64,000 bases of DNA from an uncultured Oscillospiraceae bacterium (GTDB taxonomy: Bacteria; Bacillota; Clostridia; Oscillospirales; Oscillospiraceae), in NCBI GenBank assembly GCA_934655875.1, contig CAKUHB010000007.1:1-64000 (forward strand), given 5' to 3'. The number at the start of each line of letters is the position of its first letter. Within the stretch, counting starts at the first letter, position 1. This document shows, piece by piece, positions 8,581 to 17,684 of the stretch. Below the pieces are notes generated by a model. The model was not told where the DNA came from and ran no database searches. It saw only the letters and a list, made by a program, of their open reading frames with translations. The translations under genes were made by a program, and so were the position numbers.

Positions 8581-9879
8581 GTGGAGATCGTCGTTGTGCA
8601 GCCCGGCGATACGCTGTATTCGATCGGCCGGGCAGTCGGACTTGCGCCGGGCTTTCTTGCCCGGTATAACGGCCTGCGGGAGCCGTACCGGCTCGCGCCC
8701 GGCCAGAGCCTTCTCGTGCTCCGGTCGGAGCAGACCGTACAGGTGCAGCCGGGCGATACGCTTTTTTCTATCGCAGCCGCTTCCGGCCAGAGCGTTCTGG
8801 AGCTTTACCGGATGAACCCGAACCTTTCCGGCTCCGACCAGATCTATCCCGGGCAGATCCTTGTCACAAGACTGGAGCAGGAAAAGACGCGCGCCGCCGT
8901 TGTGAGCGGCTACGCCTATCCCTATGTCCAGCCGTCTGTCCTGCGCGGGATCCTGCCGTATGCCGGCATTCTGGCACCCTTTACATACGGGTTTACGTTG
9001 GAGGGCGCGCTCGTTCCCATGGAGGACGAAGCGCTTCTGGCGCTCGCAGCGGCGTATGGCGTGCAGCCGTACCTGCACCTGTCCACGCTGACGCCCGACG
9101 GTGTCTTCTCCGCCGCGCAGGCAGCCGTTTTGCTGCAAAGCCCGGCCTTGCAGCAGACACTGGCCGACGCCGTGATCGCCCGGATGCAGGAAGCGGGCTA
9201 CGCCGGGCTGGACGTGGATTTTGAGTATCTCGGCGCCGAGCTTGCCGAACGCTACGCGGCCTTCCTCCGGTATCTGCATACAAGGCTCGCGCCGCTCGGC
9301 CTGCCGCTCATCGCCGCCCTCGCGCCCAAGACCTCCGCCGAACAAAAGGGCACGCTCTACGAGGGCCACGACTACGCCGCCGTCGCCGCCGCCTGCGACG
9401 CGGTTTTGCTCATGACCTATGAATGGGGCTACACCTACGGGCCGCCGATGGCGGTTGCGCCGGTGAATGCGGTGCGGCGGGTGGTGGAGTTTGCCGTCTC
9501 GCAGATCCCGCCGCGGAAGATCCTGCTCGGCTTCCCGAATTACGCCTACGACTGGACGCTGCCCTTCACGCCCGGCCAGACCCGCGCACAGCTCATCGGC
9601 AACGAAGCCGCGCCGCTGCTGGCCGCCCAATACGGCGTGCCGATCGCCTATGACGAGACGGCGCAGACGCCGTACTTTTCCTATCTTGACGCCATGGGGC
9701 AGGCGCACGAGGTCTGGTTTGAGGACGCGCGCAGCGCGCGGGCAAAATTTGCGCTTCTGGAGGAGTTTGACCTGCTGGGGCTTGGCTGCTGGAACTTCAT
9801 GCGGCCGTTCACCGCGGGCTTCAGCTTGCAGAATTATCTGTTTTCCGCGGCGCTGCCCGCGTTGACAAGCGGCGGCTGA
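8581..9879 (+). CDS. LysM / GH18 spore-cortex enzyme, SleL/YaaH-like
   Basis: 432 residues from a GTG start at 8581 preceded by GGAGGTGACCCTT; upstream in-frame codons overlap ung and lack a ribosome site. Two LysM repeats come first (VVQPGDTLYSIGRA and VQVQPGDTLFSIAA), then a glycoside hydrolase 18 barrel with catalytic GLDVDFEYLG (DxDxE) and LMTYEWGY. This is the layout of the Bacillus SleL/YaaH N-acetylglucosaminidases, which act on spore cortex muramic-lactam peptidoglycan during germination. There is no signal peptide, as in the family; LysM provides peptidoglycan targeting. Confidence 0.9.
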   Translation: MEIVVVQPGDTLYSIGRAVGLAPGFLARYNGLREPYRLAPGQSLLVLRSEQTVQVQPGDTLFSIAAASGQSVLELYRMNPNLSGSDQIYPGQILVTRLEQEKTRAAVVSGYAYPYVQPSVLRGILPYAGILAPFTYGFTLEGALVPMEDEALLALAAAYGVQPYLHLSTLTPDGVFSAAQAAVLLQSPALQQTLADAVIARMQEAGYAGLDVDFEYLGAELAERYAAFLRYLHTRLAPLGLPLIAALAPKTSAEQKGTLYEGHDYAAVAAACDAVLLMTYEWGYTYGPPMAVAPVNAVRRVVEFAVSQIPPRKILLGFPNYAYDWTLPFTPGQTRAQLIGNEAAPLLAAQYGVPIAYDETAQTPYFSYLDAMGQAHEVWFEDARSARAKFALLEEFDLLGLGCWNFMRPFTAGFSLQNYLFSAALPALTSGG

Positions 9880-9890
9880 TTCGCTATCAT
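9862..9890 (+). promoter_or_regulatory. Promoter of the DUF362 gene
   Basis: TTGACA (9862-9867) and TATCAT (9885-9890), 17-base spacer. The -35 box lies inside the end of the GH18 gene. Confidence 0.65.
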
Positions 9891-9923
9891 GGAAGCATCT
9901 ACAAGAAACGGAGGATCCATTTC

Positions 9924-11033
9924 ATGACAGCTTCCAAGGTCTATTTTACGGATTTCCGCTGCCGCGGCGGCAGCCAGCTTGATAAGCTCCGCCGGCTGCT
10001 GGAAAAATCCGATTTTTCCAGGATCGATTTTGATGGGAAATTCGTCGCCATCAAGCTGCATTTCGGCGAGCTTGGCAACCTGTCGTTCCTGCGCGCAAAT
10101 TACGCGAAGGTCGTCGCTGATTTTATCAAGGAGCGCGGCGGAAAGCCGTTTCTGACCGACTGCAACACGCTCTATGTCGGCAGCCGCAAAAATGCGCTCG
10201 AGCATATCGACACCGCATATCTCAACGGCTATTCGCCGTTCTCCACCGGCTGCCACGTGATCATTGCCGACGGCCTGAAGGGCTCGGACGATATCGAGGT
10301 CCCGGTCGTGGGCGGCGAATACTGCAAAACCGCGCGCATCGGCCGCGCCGTGATGGACGCGGACATTTTCGTCTCGCTGGCGCACTTCAAGGGGCACGAG
10401 GAAGCGGGCTTCGGCGGCGCGCTCAAGAACATCGGCATGGGCTGCGGCTCGCGCGCGGGTAAGATGGCCATGCACGCCGACGGCAAGCCGTATGTCGAGA
10501 CGGCGCTTTGCGTCGGCTGCGGCGCATGCGCGAAGATCTGCGCGCATGACGGCCCGCAGGTCGAAAATAAAAAGTGCCATATCGACCAGAGCCGCTGCGT
10601 CGGCTGCGGCCGCTGCATCGCGGTCTGTCCCAAGGACGCGATCCAGCCGAACTTTGACGCCAGCGTCCGGCTTCTCAACTGCAAGATCGCGGAATACGCC
10701 AAGGCCGTGCTGGACGGCCGCCCCAGCTACTGCATCAACATCGTCCGCGACGTCTCGCCCGACTGCGACTGTCACGCGGGCAACGATGTGCCCATCGTCC
10801 CGGATGTCGGCATGTTCGCCTCCGCCGACCCTGTTGCCCTCGATCTGGCCTGCGCCGATGCCGTCAACCGCCAGCCGGTTCTGCCCAACAGCGCCATCAC
10901 CGATCTGAAGCACGAGCACGACTGCGACCGTTTCCATGCCGCGCATGACAACACGCACTGGCAGGATCTGATCGAGCACGGCAAAAAGATCGGTCTCGGC
11001 AGCGACCAGTACGAGCTGGTCACGATCCGCTGA
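9924..11033 (+). CDS. DUF362 protein with two 4Fe-4S clusters
   Basis: 369 residues. The DUF362 domain covers about residues 1-180 and resumes at the C-terminus. A ferredoxin insert (about 190-245) carries CVGCGACAKIC and CVGCGRCIAVCPKD, each able to bind one 4Fe-4S cluster. A cysteine-rich CDCHAG follows. Such proteins are common in anaerobes and are presumed redox proteins, but no reaction is established. The start follows ACGGAGGATCCATTTC. It has its own promoter and terminator and no obvious functional partner nearby. Confidence 0.85.
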   Translation: MTASKVYFTDFRCRGGSQLDKLRRLLEKSDFSRIDFDGKFVAIKLHFGELGNLSFLRANYAKVVADFIKERGGKPFLTDCNTLYVGSRKNALEHIDTAYLNGYSPFSTGCHVIIADGLKGSDDIEVPVVGGEYCKTARIGRAVMDADIFVSLAHFKGHEEAGFGGALKNIGMGCGSRAGKMAMHADGKPYVETALCVGCGACAKICAHDGPQVENKKCHIDQSRCVGCGRCIAVCPKDAIQPNFDASVRLLNCKIAEYAKAVLDGRPSYCINIVRDVSPDCDCHAGNDVPIVPDVGMFASADPVALDLACADAVNRQPVLPNSAITDLKHEHDCDRFHAAHDNTHWQDLIEHGKKIGLGSDQYELVTIR

Positions 11034-11050
11034 AGCCATCCGCATATACG

Positions 11051-11085
11051 ACAGGCGCAGCCCGTCCGGACTGCGCCTGTTTTTG
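11051..11085 (+). terminator. Terminator after the DUF362 gene
   Basis: ACAGGCGCAG (11051-11060) pairs with CTGCGCCTGT (11071-11080), followed by TTTTT. Confidence 0.88.
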
Positions 11086-11166
11086 CGTAAAAATTTGATT
11101 TCTTCCAGTTTCATGAAGAGTTTTCGGGACGCTTATTACAGTTCTGTTACAAATCTGCCCATTCTC

Positions 11167-11195
11167 TTGCAATCCTTCCGCCCGGCTTTTATACT
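11167..11195 (+). promoter_or_regulatory. Promoter of the SLH-domain gene
   Basis: TTGCAA (11167-11172) and TATACT (11190-11195), 17-base spacer, upstream of GGAAGGAGG. Confidence 0.65.
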
Positions 11196-11228
11196 GGAAG
11201 CAGTTTCTTACCGGAAGGAGGCTGCGTC

Positions 11229-12458
11229 GTGAGAAAACTACTTTGCGGATTGCTTGCCGCAGTTTTGATCTGCCTGTCCGCCACCTGCTGTCTGGCTGCG
11301 GACACCGTGGAATTTACCGATCAGCAGAAGATCCAGAATAATAACGCCGTGCGCATGCTCTGTGACCTTGGGCTTGTCTCCGGTTACTCGGACGGCAGCT
11401 TCGGCCCGCAGAATTATATCCGCCGCGAGGAGGTCGCCAAGCTGGTGGCGCTTCTGTCATCCGCGTCGCCGGAAGCGACCCAGAATGCCGCTTCCGTGTT
11501 CCAGGACGTGACCGATTCGTGGGCGGCGCCCTATATTTCCTACTGTGCCGAGCAGGAGATCATCGTCGGCAGCGCCGGAAAATTCCGCCCGGCTGACCGC
11601 GTGACGCTGCGCGAGCTGGCAAAGATGCTGCTGGTCATCCTCGGCGAGGAGCCCAGCCGCTATACCGGCTCCGACTGGGCCATGCATGTCGATGAGGACG
11701 CGTTTGCCAAGGGCATCTACGCCGGCATCACCGCCAGCTATTCCGACGCTGCGACGCGCGACGAAGCGTGCCTGCTCATCTATAACGCCATGCTCTGCCC
11801 GAAGGTGGCGGACGCCAGCCAGAGTGGCGTGCAGCAGTACGTGCTGGATGCGCTCATGAATCCCATGTCGTATCTGGAGATCCGCTTCGGCCTGACGCGC
11901 TACACCGCGACGCTGACGGCCAATGAATGCGCCGATCTGTCCGCTTCCGGCAGCAAGCTGCCCGCCGGACAGAGTAAGCTCGCCGGGCATAAGGAATTTG
12001 CCATTTCCACCGACCTGAGTCTGCTTGGCCGCAGCGTGGATATCTACGTGAAGGACGGCAAGGTCTTCGGCGTGCCGTGCTATGCGGTCGACGAGGTCTA
12101 TTACACGTTCTCCGACGCGGCGGGACTGAAGGACATCTGCGCGACCGGCGGCTTCCGTCTGACGGACGAGACGGAATACTACTACAATTACACCCGCGCC
12201 ACCAAGGAGATTCTGAACACCGTGACGGATAACGACAAGATCACAGTCATCGACCACGACGGCGATAACGCGTTCGATATCGTCCTCGTCACCAACAGCC
12301 GTCCCGCGACCGTTACCTCCGTCAGTCCCCTGACGGTCGAGCTTGGCGGGCAGAGCTATCCGGCACAGCCCTTCTGCACGACCGACACCTTCGCCGTCGG
12401 CGACGAGGTCTATTACAGCCAGGTCTGCGGCAGCGGCTATATCCGTAAGCTCGGATAA
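11229..12458 (+). CDS. S-layer homology (SLH) domain surface protein
   Basis: 409 residues from GTG, preceded by GGAAGGAGGCTGCGTC. A signal peptide (about residues 1-23) ends near CLAA. SLH repeats follow: one centred on GLVSGYSDGSFGP, a second on FQDVTDSWAAPYISY with GKFRPADRVT, and a weaker third. SLH domains bind secondary cell-wall polymers. The C-terminal half (about 215-409) is not a family I recognise; it is beta-rich and resembles ligand or scaffold modules. Probably an exported wall-associated protein. Confidence 0.85.
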   Translation: MRKLLCGLLAAVLICLSATCCLAADTVEFTDQQKIQNNNAVRMLCDLGLVSGYSDGSFGPQNYIRREEVAKLVALLSSASPEATQNAASVFQDVTDSWAAPYISYCAEQEIIVGSAGKFRPADRVTLRELAKMLLVILGEEPSRYTGSDWAMHVDEDAFAKGIYAGITASYSDAATRDEACLLIYNAMLCPKVADASQSGVQQYVLDALMNPMSYLEIRFGLTRYTATLTANECADLSASGSKLPAGQSKLAGHKEFAISTDLSLLGRSVDIYVKDGKVFGVPCYAVDEVYYTFSDAAGLKDICATGGFRLTDETEYYYNYTRATKEILNTVTDNDKITVIDHDGDNAFDIVLVTNSRPATVTSVSPLTVELGGQSYPAQPFCTTDTFAVGDEVYYSQVCGSGYIRKLG

Positions 12459-12474
12459 CCAGCATGATAAACCG

Positions 12475-12507
12475 ACCCCGGATGCGCAGCTGCGCATCCG
12501 GGGTTTT
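12475..12507 (+). terminator. Terminator after the SLH gene
   Basis: A perfect palindromic stem, ACCCCGGATGCGC with GCGCATCCGGGGT, followed by TTTT. Confidence 0.92.
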
Positions 12508-12517
12508 GCGTCAACGG

Positions 12518-12546
12518 TTGCAAATTTGCCGGAATTGTGGTAAATT
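12518..12546 (+). promoter_or_regulatory. Promoter of the DUF2207 gene
   Basis: TTGCAA (12518-12523) and TAAATT (12541-12546), 17-base spacer. Confidence 0.55.
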
Positions 12547-12576
12547 GAAGTCAAAATCGGAAAACGAGGTGATCCC

Positions 12577-14238
12577 ATGAAACGGCTGCTGCTTCTGTTT
12601 GCCTGCCTGCTGGCGCTCTGCACCACGGTCTGCGCGGCTGAACCTGCCATTTCGGAAATGAAAACAGACTGTACGCTGACCGGCAGCGGCTCGTGTCAGG
12701 TCACGCAGACCTTTACGCTGGAGATCAGCGGCGCGCAGACCCAGCTGCGCTTCCCGCTTGCGCCGGGCGCGAAAAAGGCGTCCGTCGCCGGCTATGACGC
12801 GCAGAAGCAGACGGACGGCGACTGCCCGGTGCTCGTGCTGACGGACGCGTCCGGCTTCACCGGCACGAGGACGTTCACGGTGTTATATACGATCTCCGGA
12901 CTTGTCAGCGAAAAAGACGGCGTGCAGACGCTCCGGCTGCCGCTCATGAGCGCGAAATGGCCCTATGCGATCAGTAAATATCAGTTCACCGTGACCATGC
13001 CGAAGCCGTTCGACGCCTATCCGTCCTTTTCCAGCGGCTATTATGCCGACGTCATTTCCGACTATATGGATCTGAACGTCTCGGAGTCTCTCATCAGCGG
13101 CACGCTCGATACGGGGCTTAAGGATCACGAATCGCTCGACATGACGCTGACGCTCGACAAGAGCTACTTTACCGGCGCCTATACCTCGCTCTCGTTCAGC
13201 TGGGTCGGTATGGTGATCATTCTTCTGCTGCTGGCGCTGGCCTATGTCTACTGGTTCTTGTCGCTGCGGAGTCTTCCGCTGCGCGTTTCTGCGCGGATGC
13301 TGCCGCCGGACGCGGCACTGCCGTGCGATATGCCGTTTCTGCTTGCCGGCGGGCAGATCCAGTTCAACATGCTGGTCTGCCACTGGGCAAGTCTCGGCTA
13401 TCTGACGATCTTTTGCAGCAAAAGCGGCCGCGTGGCGCTGCGCCGCCGCGTGGACATGGGCAATGAGCGCCGCCAGAGCGAGGTGCGGCTGTTCCAGATG
13501 CTCTTCTCGCAGGGCGACGTGTGCGAGGGCGCAAGTCTTCTCTACAAGCGCACGGCGGAAAAGGCCGACGAGGTCCTGCGCCGCTATTGGACGAAAAAGA
13601 TCTACCGCAAATCCAGCGGCAATCCGCTCATCATGCGCGGGCTTGGCATTCTGGCCGGCGCGCTGGCTTCCGCGGAAGCGGTCAGCCCGCTGCTGCCGGC
13701 AGGCTTTGTCCGGTGGCTGCTGCTGGTGCTGGTGTTTGTGCTGGGCGGCGCGCTGTTCGGCGTGATCCTGTATGCGCCGTCCGCCTTCTATCAGGGCAAG
13801 ACGCCGATGCTGGTGCTGGCCGCCGCGTCTGCCGTGGCGCTTCTGGTGCTGGCGCAGCTGGGCGAGGGACTGCTTGCCGTTCTGCTTGTGATCGCCGGCG
13901 TGCTCGGCATCGGCATGCTGACGCTCCATGGCGGCCAGCGGACGCCGTTCGGCGACGAGGTCATCGCGCAGTCGCTCGGCTACCGTAAGTTCCTGCGCCG
14001 CGTCACACAGAAGCAGCTGCTCGCGCGTTTGCAGCAGGACAGCCAGTATTTCTACCGCGTCCTGCCCTATGCCGAAGCGATGGGGCTTGGCGCGCGCTTC
14101 GCCCGCGCATTTGGCGGCGCGGAGCTGGAGCAGTGCGACTGGTATCAGGAGTCCCAGCCGCTGCCGCGGACTGCCGCCGGATTCTACGGCAGCCTGCGCG
14201 AAGCGCTGGCACTGCTGGAGCTTTCCATCCGCAAGTAA
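12577..14238 (+). CDS. DUF2207-type membrane protein
   Basis: 553 residues with a signal peptide (1-21, ending CAA). An extracellular beta-rich domain (about 22-205) is followed by a transmembrane helix (about 208-228). A cytoplasmic segment contains LPCDMPFLLAGGQ, two adjacent helices lie near 350-400, and a further pair near 410-445. A soluble C-terminus includes the family-like GDEVIAQSLGYRKFL and QYFYRVLPYAEAMGL motifs. This is the DUF2207 (YciQ-like) plan; function is unknown. The start follows CGAGGTGATCCC. It is a single-gene unit between two terminators. Confidence 0.8.
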   Translation: MKRLLLLFACLLALCTTVCAAEPAISEMKTDCTLTGSGSCQVTQTFTLEISGAQTQLRFPLAPGAKKASVAGYDAQKQTDGDCPVLVLTDASGFTGTRTFTVLYTISGLVSEKDGVQTLRLPLMSAKWPYAISKYQFTVTMPKPFDAYPSFSSGYYADVISDYMDLNVSESLISGTLDTGLKDHESLDMTLTLDKSYFTGAYTSLSFSWVGMVIILLLLALAYVYWFLSLRSLPLRVSARMLPPDAALPCDMPFLLAGGQIQFNMLVCHWASLGYLTIFCSKSGRVALRRRVDMGNERRQSEVRLFQMLFSQGDVCEGASLLYKRTAEKADEVLRRYWTKKIYRKSSGNPLIMRGLGILAGALASAEAVSPLLPAGFVRWLLLVLVFVLGGALFGVILYAPSAFYQGKTPMLVLAAASAVALLVLAQLGEGLLAVLLVIAGVLGIGMLTLHGGQRTPFGDEVIAQSLGYRKFLRRVTQKQLLARLQQDSQYFYRVLPYAEAMGLGARFARAFGGAELEQCDWYQESQPLPRTAAGFYGSLREALALLELSIRK

Positions 14239-14250
14239 CGCATACGTATA

Positions 14251-14293
14251 AAAAAACGCGCTCGCCGGATTTCCCGGCGGGCGCGGCTTTTTT
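14251..14293. terminator. Bidirectional terminator between DUF2207 and DUF975 genes
   Basis: CGCGCTCGCCGG (14257-14268) pairs with CCGGCGGGCGCG (14274-14285), flanked by a run of A on the left and T on the right. Confidence 0.9.
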
Positions 14294-14892
14294 CAGTTCT
14301 CCGCAGCGCAGCTGCGGACGTATTCATAGAACTGCGCTTCGGTCGCGGCCATGTACGGCGTGACCCAGAGCGTGCCGACGCCAAGGCAGAGCGCGCCTAC
14401 GAAAATCCAGCCGAGGAAGCTCAGATCCAGCACGAACTTCTCCCACTTGTGGCCGTCCATCAGACGGCGGCTTTCGTCGATGCAGGCCTTCCAGCCGTAG
14501 TCGGGGTGATCGAGCTTGACGTAATAGGCCATCGAATAGGCATACGACTTGACGATGCCCGGAATGAGGAACAGCAGCGACCACAGCGCCACAAACAGCT
14601 GCGTCAGGAAGCCGATGAGGAACGTGCCGCCGAAATCATCCTGAAAGCCGCGGAACATGTCGCCCAGCTGCACCGGCTGGCGGTCACGCGCCTGCTTGAG
14701 GAAAATATACGCCTGCCCGTATTCCAACGGGCCAATGACGATCAGCGCGCCGATCGCCGGAAGGATCGTCGCTGCCGCCGATTCCAGAAGTCCGACCAAA
14801 AGGCATACCGCCAACCCCATCATCCAGAGATTCTGGAAAATACCGCCGCCCAGCTGCGCACGCGCGCGGGCCTTGAGTTCTGCACGATCCAT
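14293..14892 (-). CDS. DUF975 family integral membrane protein
   Basis: 199 residues, starting with RAELKARARAQLGG, the usual DUF975 amphipathic N-terminus. Several hydrophobic helices follow, with the conserved loop SYAYSMAYYVKLDHPDYG and the downstream ACIDESRRLMDGHKW. The family is common in Firmicutes and has no established role. The start follows AAAGGATTGTGATTGC. It has its own promoter. Confidence 0.85.
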   Translation of the reverse strand: MDRAELKARARAQLGGGIFQNLWMMGLAVCLLVGLLESAAATILPAIGALIVIGPLEYGQAYIFLKQARDRQPVQLGDMFRGFQDDFGGTFLIGFLTQLFVALWSLLFLIPGIVKSYAYSMAYYVKLDHPDYGWKACIDESRRLMDGHKWEKFVLDLSFLGWIFVGALCLGVGTLWVTPYMAATEAQFYEYVRSCAAEN

Positions 14893-14947
14893 GCAATCAC
14901 AATCCTTTCTGTATCCCGCTTTTCGGCTTACTCTCTTCCTGATTCCG

Positions 14948-14976
14948 ATTATATTCTATGCCGCGGCATTTTGCAA
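14948..14976 (-). promoter_or_regulatory. Promoter of the DUF975 gene with a palindrome in its spacer
   Basis: Minus-strand TTGCAA (14971-14976) and TATAAT (14948-14953) are 17 bases apart. The spacer holds a perfect palindrome, ATGCCGCGGCAT (14958-14969), in a position where a repressor could act. Confidence 0.65.
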
Positions 14977-14979
14977 GAT

Positions 14980-15705
14980 TCACACGTCCGGCACGCCGGC
15001 AAGGCAGAGCGGCAGCTCCAGCCCGTTTTCCTCCAGCAGCGCCTGATCGCGCAGAAGCGTCTGCGCCGGGCCGTCCGCGGCCAGGCGCCCGCCGGAGAGC
15101 AGAAGCACGCGGCGGCAGGTCTCCAGGATCAGATCCAGATCGTGCGACGCGATCAGCTTGCCCTCCGGCCGCGCGCGCAGAACGCCGATCAGCGTCCGCC
15201 GGTTGCGCGGGTCGAGCGCCGTGGACGGCTCGTCCATCAGAAGCAGCTTCGGCTGCATGGCAAGGATGGTCGCGATGGCGGCCATGCGCTTTTCGCCGCC
15301 GGACATTTTGTGGTTGTGGCGTGTTTTCAGATATTCCATGTGCAGCGCTGCCAGCGTCTCATCGGCGCGCTTCTCCGCTTCCGCACGGCTCAGACCGTAG
15401 TTCATGGGGCCGAAGACCATATCGTCCAGCACGGTCGACATGAACATCTGGTTGTCTGCGTCTTGCAGCACATAGCCGAGCGCGCGGCGCACCGCCGGGA
15501 GATTTTCCCGTGTGACGGGCTGGCCGTCGACCGTAATGCGCCCGGAATAGGGGATCAGGCCAAGCGCAGCCTTCATGAGCGTCGATTTTCCCGCGCCGTT
15601 CGCGCCGATCAGCCCAACCTGCTCGCCGTCCGCAATGGAGAAGGACAGCTCCTGCAAAATGGGCATCTGGCCATAGGCGACGCTGACGTGATCGAATACC
15701 AGCAT
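14980..15705 (-). CDS. cbiO: Metal ECF transporter ATP-binding subunit (CbiO-like)
   Basis: 241 residues from ATG 15705, which follows AAGGAGGAAGACT; longer in-frame starts overlap cbiQ and lack a ribosome site. Walker A is GANGAGKST, the Q-loop region is YVLQDADNQMF, the ABC signature is MSGGEKRM, and Walker B is LLLMDEPST, followed by an H-loop SHDLD. It energises cobalt or nickel uptake together with CbiQ and CbiMN upstream. It is last in the cbiMN-cbiQ-cbiO unit. Confidence 0.92.
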   Translation of the reverse strand: MLVFDHVSVAYGQMPILQELSFSIADGEQVGLIGANGAGKSTLMKAALGLIPYSGRITVDGQPVTRENLPAVRRALGYVLQDADNQMFMSTVLDDMVFGPMNYGLSRAEAEKRADETLAALHMEYLKTRHNHKMSGGEKRMAAIATILAMQPKLLLMDEPSTALDPRNRRTLIGVLRARPEGKLIASHDLDLILETCRRVLLLSGGRLAADGPAQTLLRDQALLEENGLELPLCLAGVPDV

Positions 15706-15716
15706 AGTCTTCCTCC

Positions 15717-16517
15717 TTACACGAGCAGTCCGCCGAGCAGCGCGGACAGATCCCAGATTCTTGCCGCCAGCATGAGCGCCGGCACAGCCAGCGCATACGG
15801 CCACGAAGCCGCCGAGCCCTTTGCCCGTGCGGCATAGGGATAGTTCCCGGAAAAGCCGCGCAGCTCCATGCTCTCATACAGCGCTTCCGCCCGATCCATG
15901 CTCCGCAGCAGAAGCTGCCCGAGAAACGAGCCCCAGGCCGAAATGTGCAGGCCCTTCTGGCCGGGCGCGCGGAGCTGATAGGCGTCCTGCATGATAGCGA
16001 CCTCGGACAGAAGGACGGAAATATAGCGGAACGTCAGCAGAAGCAGGCTCGTCAGCAGCTTCGGCACGTGCAGCTGCCGCAGCGCGCCGCAGACCGCTTC
16101 GATGGTCGTCGTCGCCATGAGAAGAAACGACGCAAGCAGGCACAGGACACCCTTGAGCATCAGCGTCAGCATCGACACCACGCCGCCAGACACGCCGACG
16201 CTGCCCACGAAAAAGAGAATCTGCCGGTCAAAAATCGGGTTCAGAAGCCCCACCGCACACACGAGCGGCAGAACGATGCGCAGCTTGTGAAAGCACGTGC
16301 GCATGGGGATTCCCGCGAGCTGATAGCCCGCAACGGGGAACAGCGCCATCCAGACGAGCGCCGTCAGATGGTATTTGGGGAACGAGACGGTCACTGCGAT
16401 ATAGAAAATGGTCACAAACAGCTTACTCAAGGGACTCAGCCGGTGCAGGAACGAATCGCCCGCAGCCAGCGCATCCATCGCGCGCAGCTCCAGCCCGGCC
16501 TGTTCGGCCTGATTCAC
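15717..16517 (-). CDS. cbiQ: Metal ECF transporter transmembrane subunit CbiQ
   Basis: 266 residues from a GTG start after a GGGGGG run. It has five or six hydrophobic segments and the coupling motif SMELRGFSGNYPY near the C-terminus, typical of EcfT/CbiQ (the Arg-Gly motif contacts the ATPase). It ends 11 bases before cbiO. A strong hairpin without a T run separates it from cbiMN. Confidence 0.9.
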   Translation of the reverse strand: MNQAEQAGLELRAMDALAAGDSFLHRLSPLSKLFVTIFYIAVTVSFPKYHLTALVWMALFPVAGYQLAGIPMRTCFHKLRIVLPLVCAVGLLNPIFDRQILFFVGSVGVSGGVVSMLTLMLKGVLCLLASFLLMATTTIEAVCGALRQLHVPKLLTSLLLLTFRYISVLLSEVAIMQDAYQLRAPGQKGLHISAWGSFLGQLLLRSMDRAEALYESMELRGFSGNYPYAARAKGSAASWPYALAVPALMLAARIWDLSALLGGLLV

Positions 16518-16542
16518 AGGAATCCCCCCTCATAGCACAAAC

Positions 16543-16568
16543 TGCGGCAAGCCATCTGGCTTGCCGCA
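16543..16568 (-). other. Intercistronic hairpin between cbiMN and cbiQ
   Basis: TGCGGCAAGCCA pairs perfectly with TGGCTTGCCGCA across a 2-base centre. No proper T run follows on the minus strand. It may protect the upstream mRNA from 3' decay or cause partial termination, reducing cbiQO relative to cbiMN. Confidence 0.65.
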
Positions 16569-16575
16569 TGTGTTG

Positions 16576-17652
16576 TTATACAGCAGATGCGTTTTTGGTT
16601 TTTGCTTTCTTCCGTGTCAGCTTTCCTGCCAGACAGATGAACGCGGCCAGTCCCGCGACCATTGCGCAGCCCACCACGCCGGAGACCGACGTTCCGGCGG
16701 CGCTGTCGCTGCCGGAGAAGCTGTAGTCCGGCAGGAACGAGGTCTTCTCCTGTACCTGCGCGGCTGTGTCGGCGGCCTTGCTGCTGGTTCCGTAGTTCTC
16801 CTCGTCAAGACCCATGTTCTCGGAATAGCCGCTCTCCGCGTTGCCGAACAGCGACCATTCCAGTCCGTCCGGATTCGAGCTTGCCAGCAGCGACAGTCCG
16901 CCGCCGATCACAAGCGCCGCGGCGGCAAGAATCGCCAGCGTCGCCTTGAGAGAGAAGTGGTTTTCGGCCCTCTCGGCCCCGGGCGCGCACCGCAGAAGCT
17001 CCGGCCTTGTCTGGTAGACGAAAACCAGCACGGCGGCGGTGATCAAGCCCTCGATGAGACCAATCGCCAGATGGATCGGCTGCATCAGCGCCACGAACGC
17101 GCCGAACGGCAGCTCCGTGATGCCGGACAGGGACGTCTCCACCACGACGGACAGCGCGCCCAGCTGCAAGGTCAGCACGCAGCCGAGGACGGACGCGAGC
17201 GTCAGCCTTGCACGGGGCTTATTCGAAAGGAGCCTGCCCTGCATGAGCGGCCGGTAGATGAGGAAATACCCGACAAAGCAGCCGTAGAAGGCCATATTCC
17301 ACACGTTTGCGCCCAGTGCCAGCAGCCCGCCGTCCGCGAAGAACAGCGCCTGAATGGCGAGAATCACGATCATGGACAAAAATCCTGCCCACGGGCCAAG
17401 CACCGCGCTCAGCAGCATGCCGCCGCACAGATGGCCGGACGAACCCGTCCCGGGAATGGTATAGTTGATCATCTGCCCGGCAAAGACGAGCGCGGACATG
17501 ACCGCCATCGTCGGCAGCTTCTTTGCAGCCTTCTCCGGGGCAAGCATTTCTTCCTTGTGCAGCTGCGCAATAGAAACACCGGCAGCGGCAGCGGACGCGG
17601 CATACATCACAGCGGCGACCGGCGGGGATAAAAGAGCATCGGCCATATGCAT
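16576..17652 (-). CDS. cbiM: CbiM-CbiN fusion: cobalt/nickel ECF transporter substrate subunit
   Basis: 358 residues. The CbiM part (about 1-220) starts MHMADALLSP; in the family the N-terminus and His2 bind the metal. PGTGSSGHLCGGML is the second conserved metal-site loop. The C-terminal part has a transmembrane helix, then the PDGLEWSLFG signature of CbiN/PDGLE domains, and a final helix (about 325-345). Family knowledge supports Co2+ or Ni2+; the two cannot be separated by eye. The start follows AAAGGAGGACTTCCCC. No cobalamin synthesis gene is in the window and no B12 riboswitch was found upstream. Confidence 0.9.
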   Translation of the reverse strand: MHMADALLSPPVAAVMYAASAAAAGVSIAQLHKEEMLAPEKAAKKLPTMAVMSALVFAGQMINYTIPGTGSSGHLCGGMLLSAVLGPWAGFLSMIVILAIQALFFADGGLLALGANVWNMAFYGCFVGYFLIYRPLMQGRLLSNKPRARLTLASVLGCVLTLQLGALSVVVETSLSGITELPFGAFVALMQPIHLAIGLIEGLITAAVLVFVYQTRPELLRCAPGAERAENHFSLKATLAILAAAALVIGGGLSLLASSNPDGLEWSLFGNAESGYSENMGLDEENYGTSSKAADTAAQVQEKTSFLPDYSFSGSDSAAGTSVSGVVGCAMVAGLAAFICLAGKLTRKKAKTKNASAV

Positions 17653-17684
17653 GGGGGAAGTCCTCCTTTTGTATCGTTGCTGTT

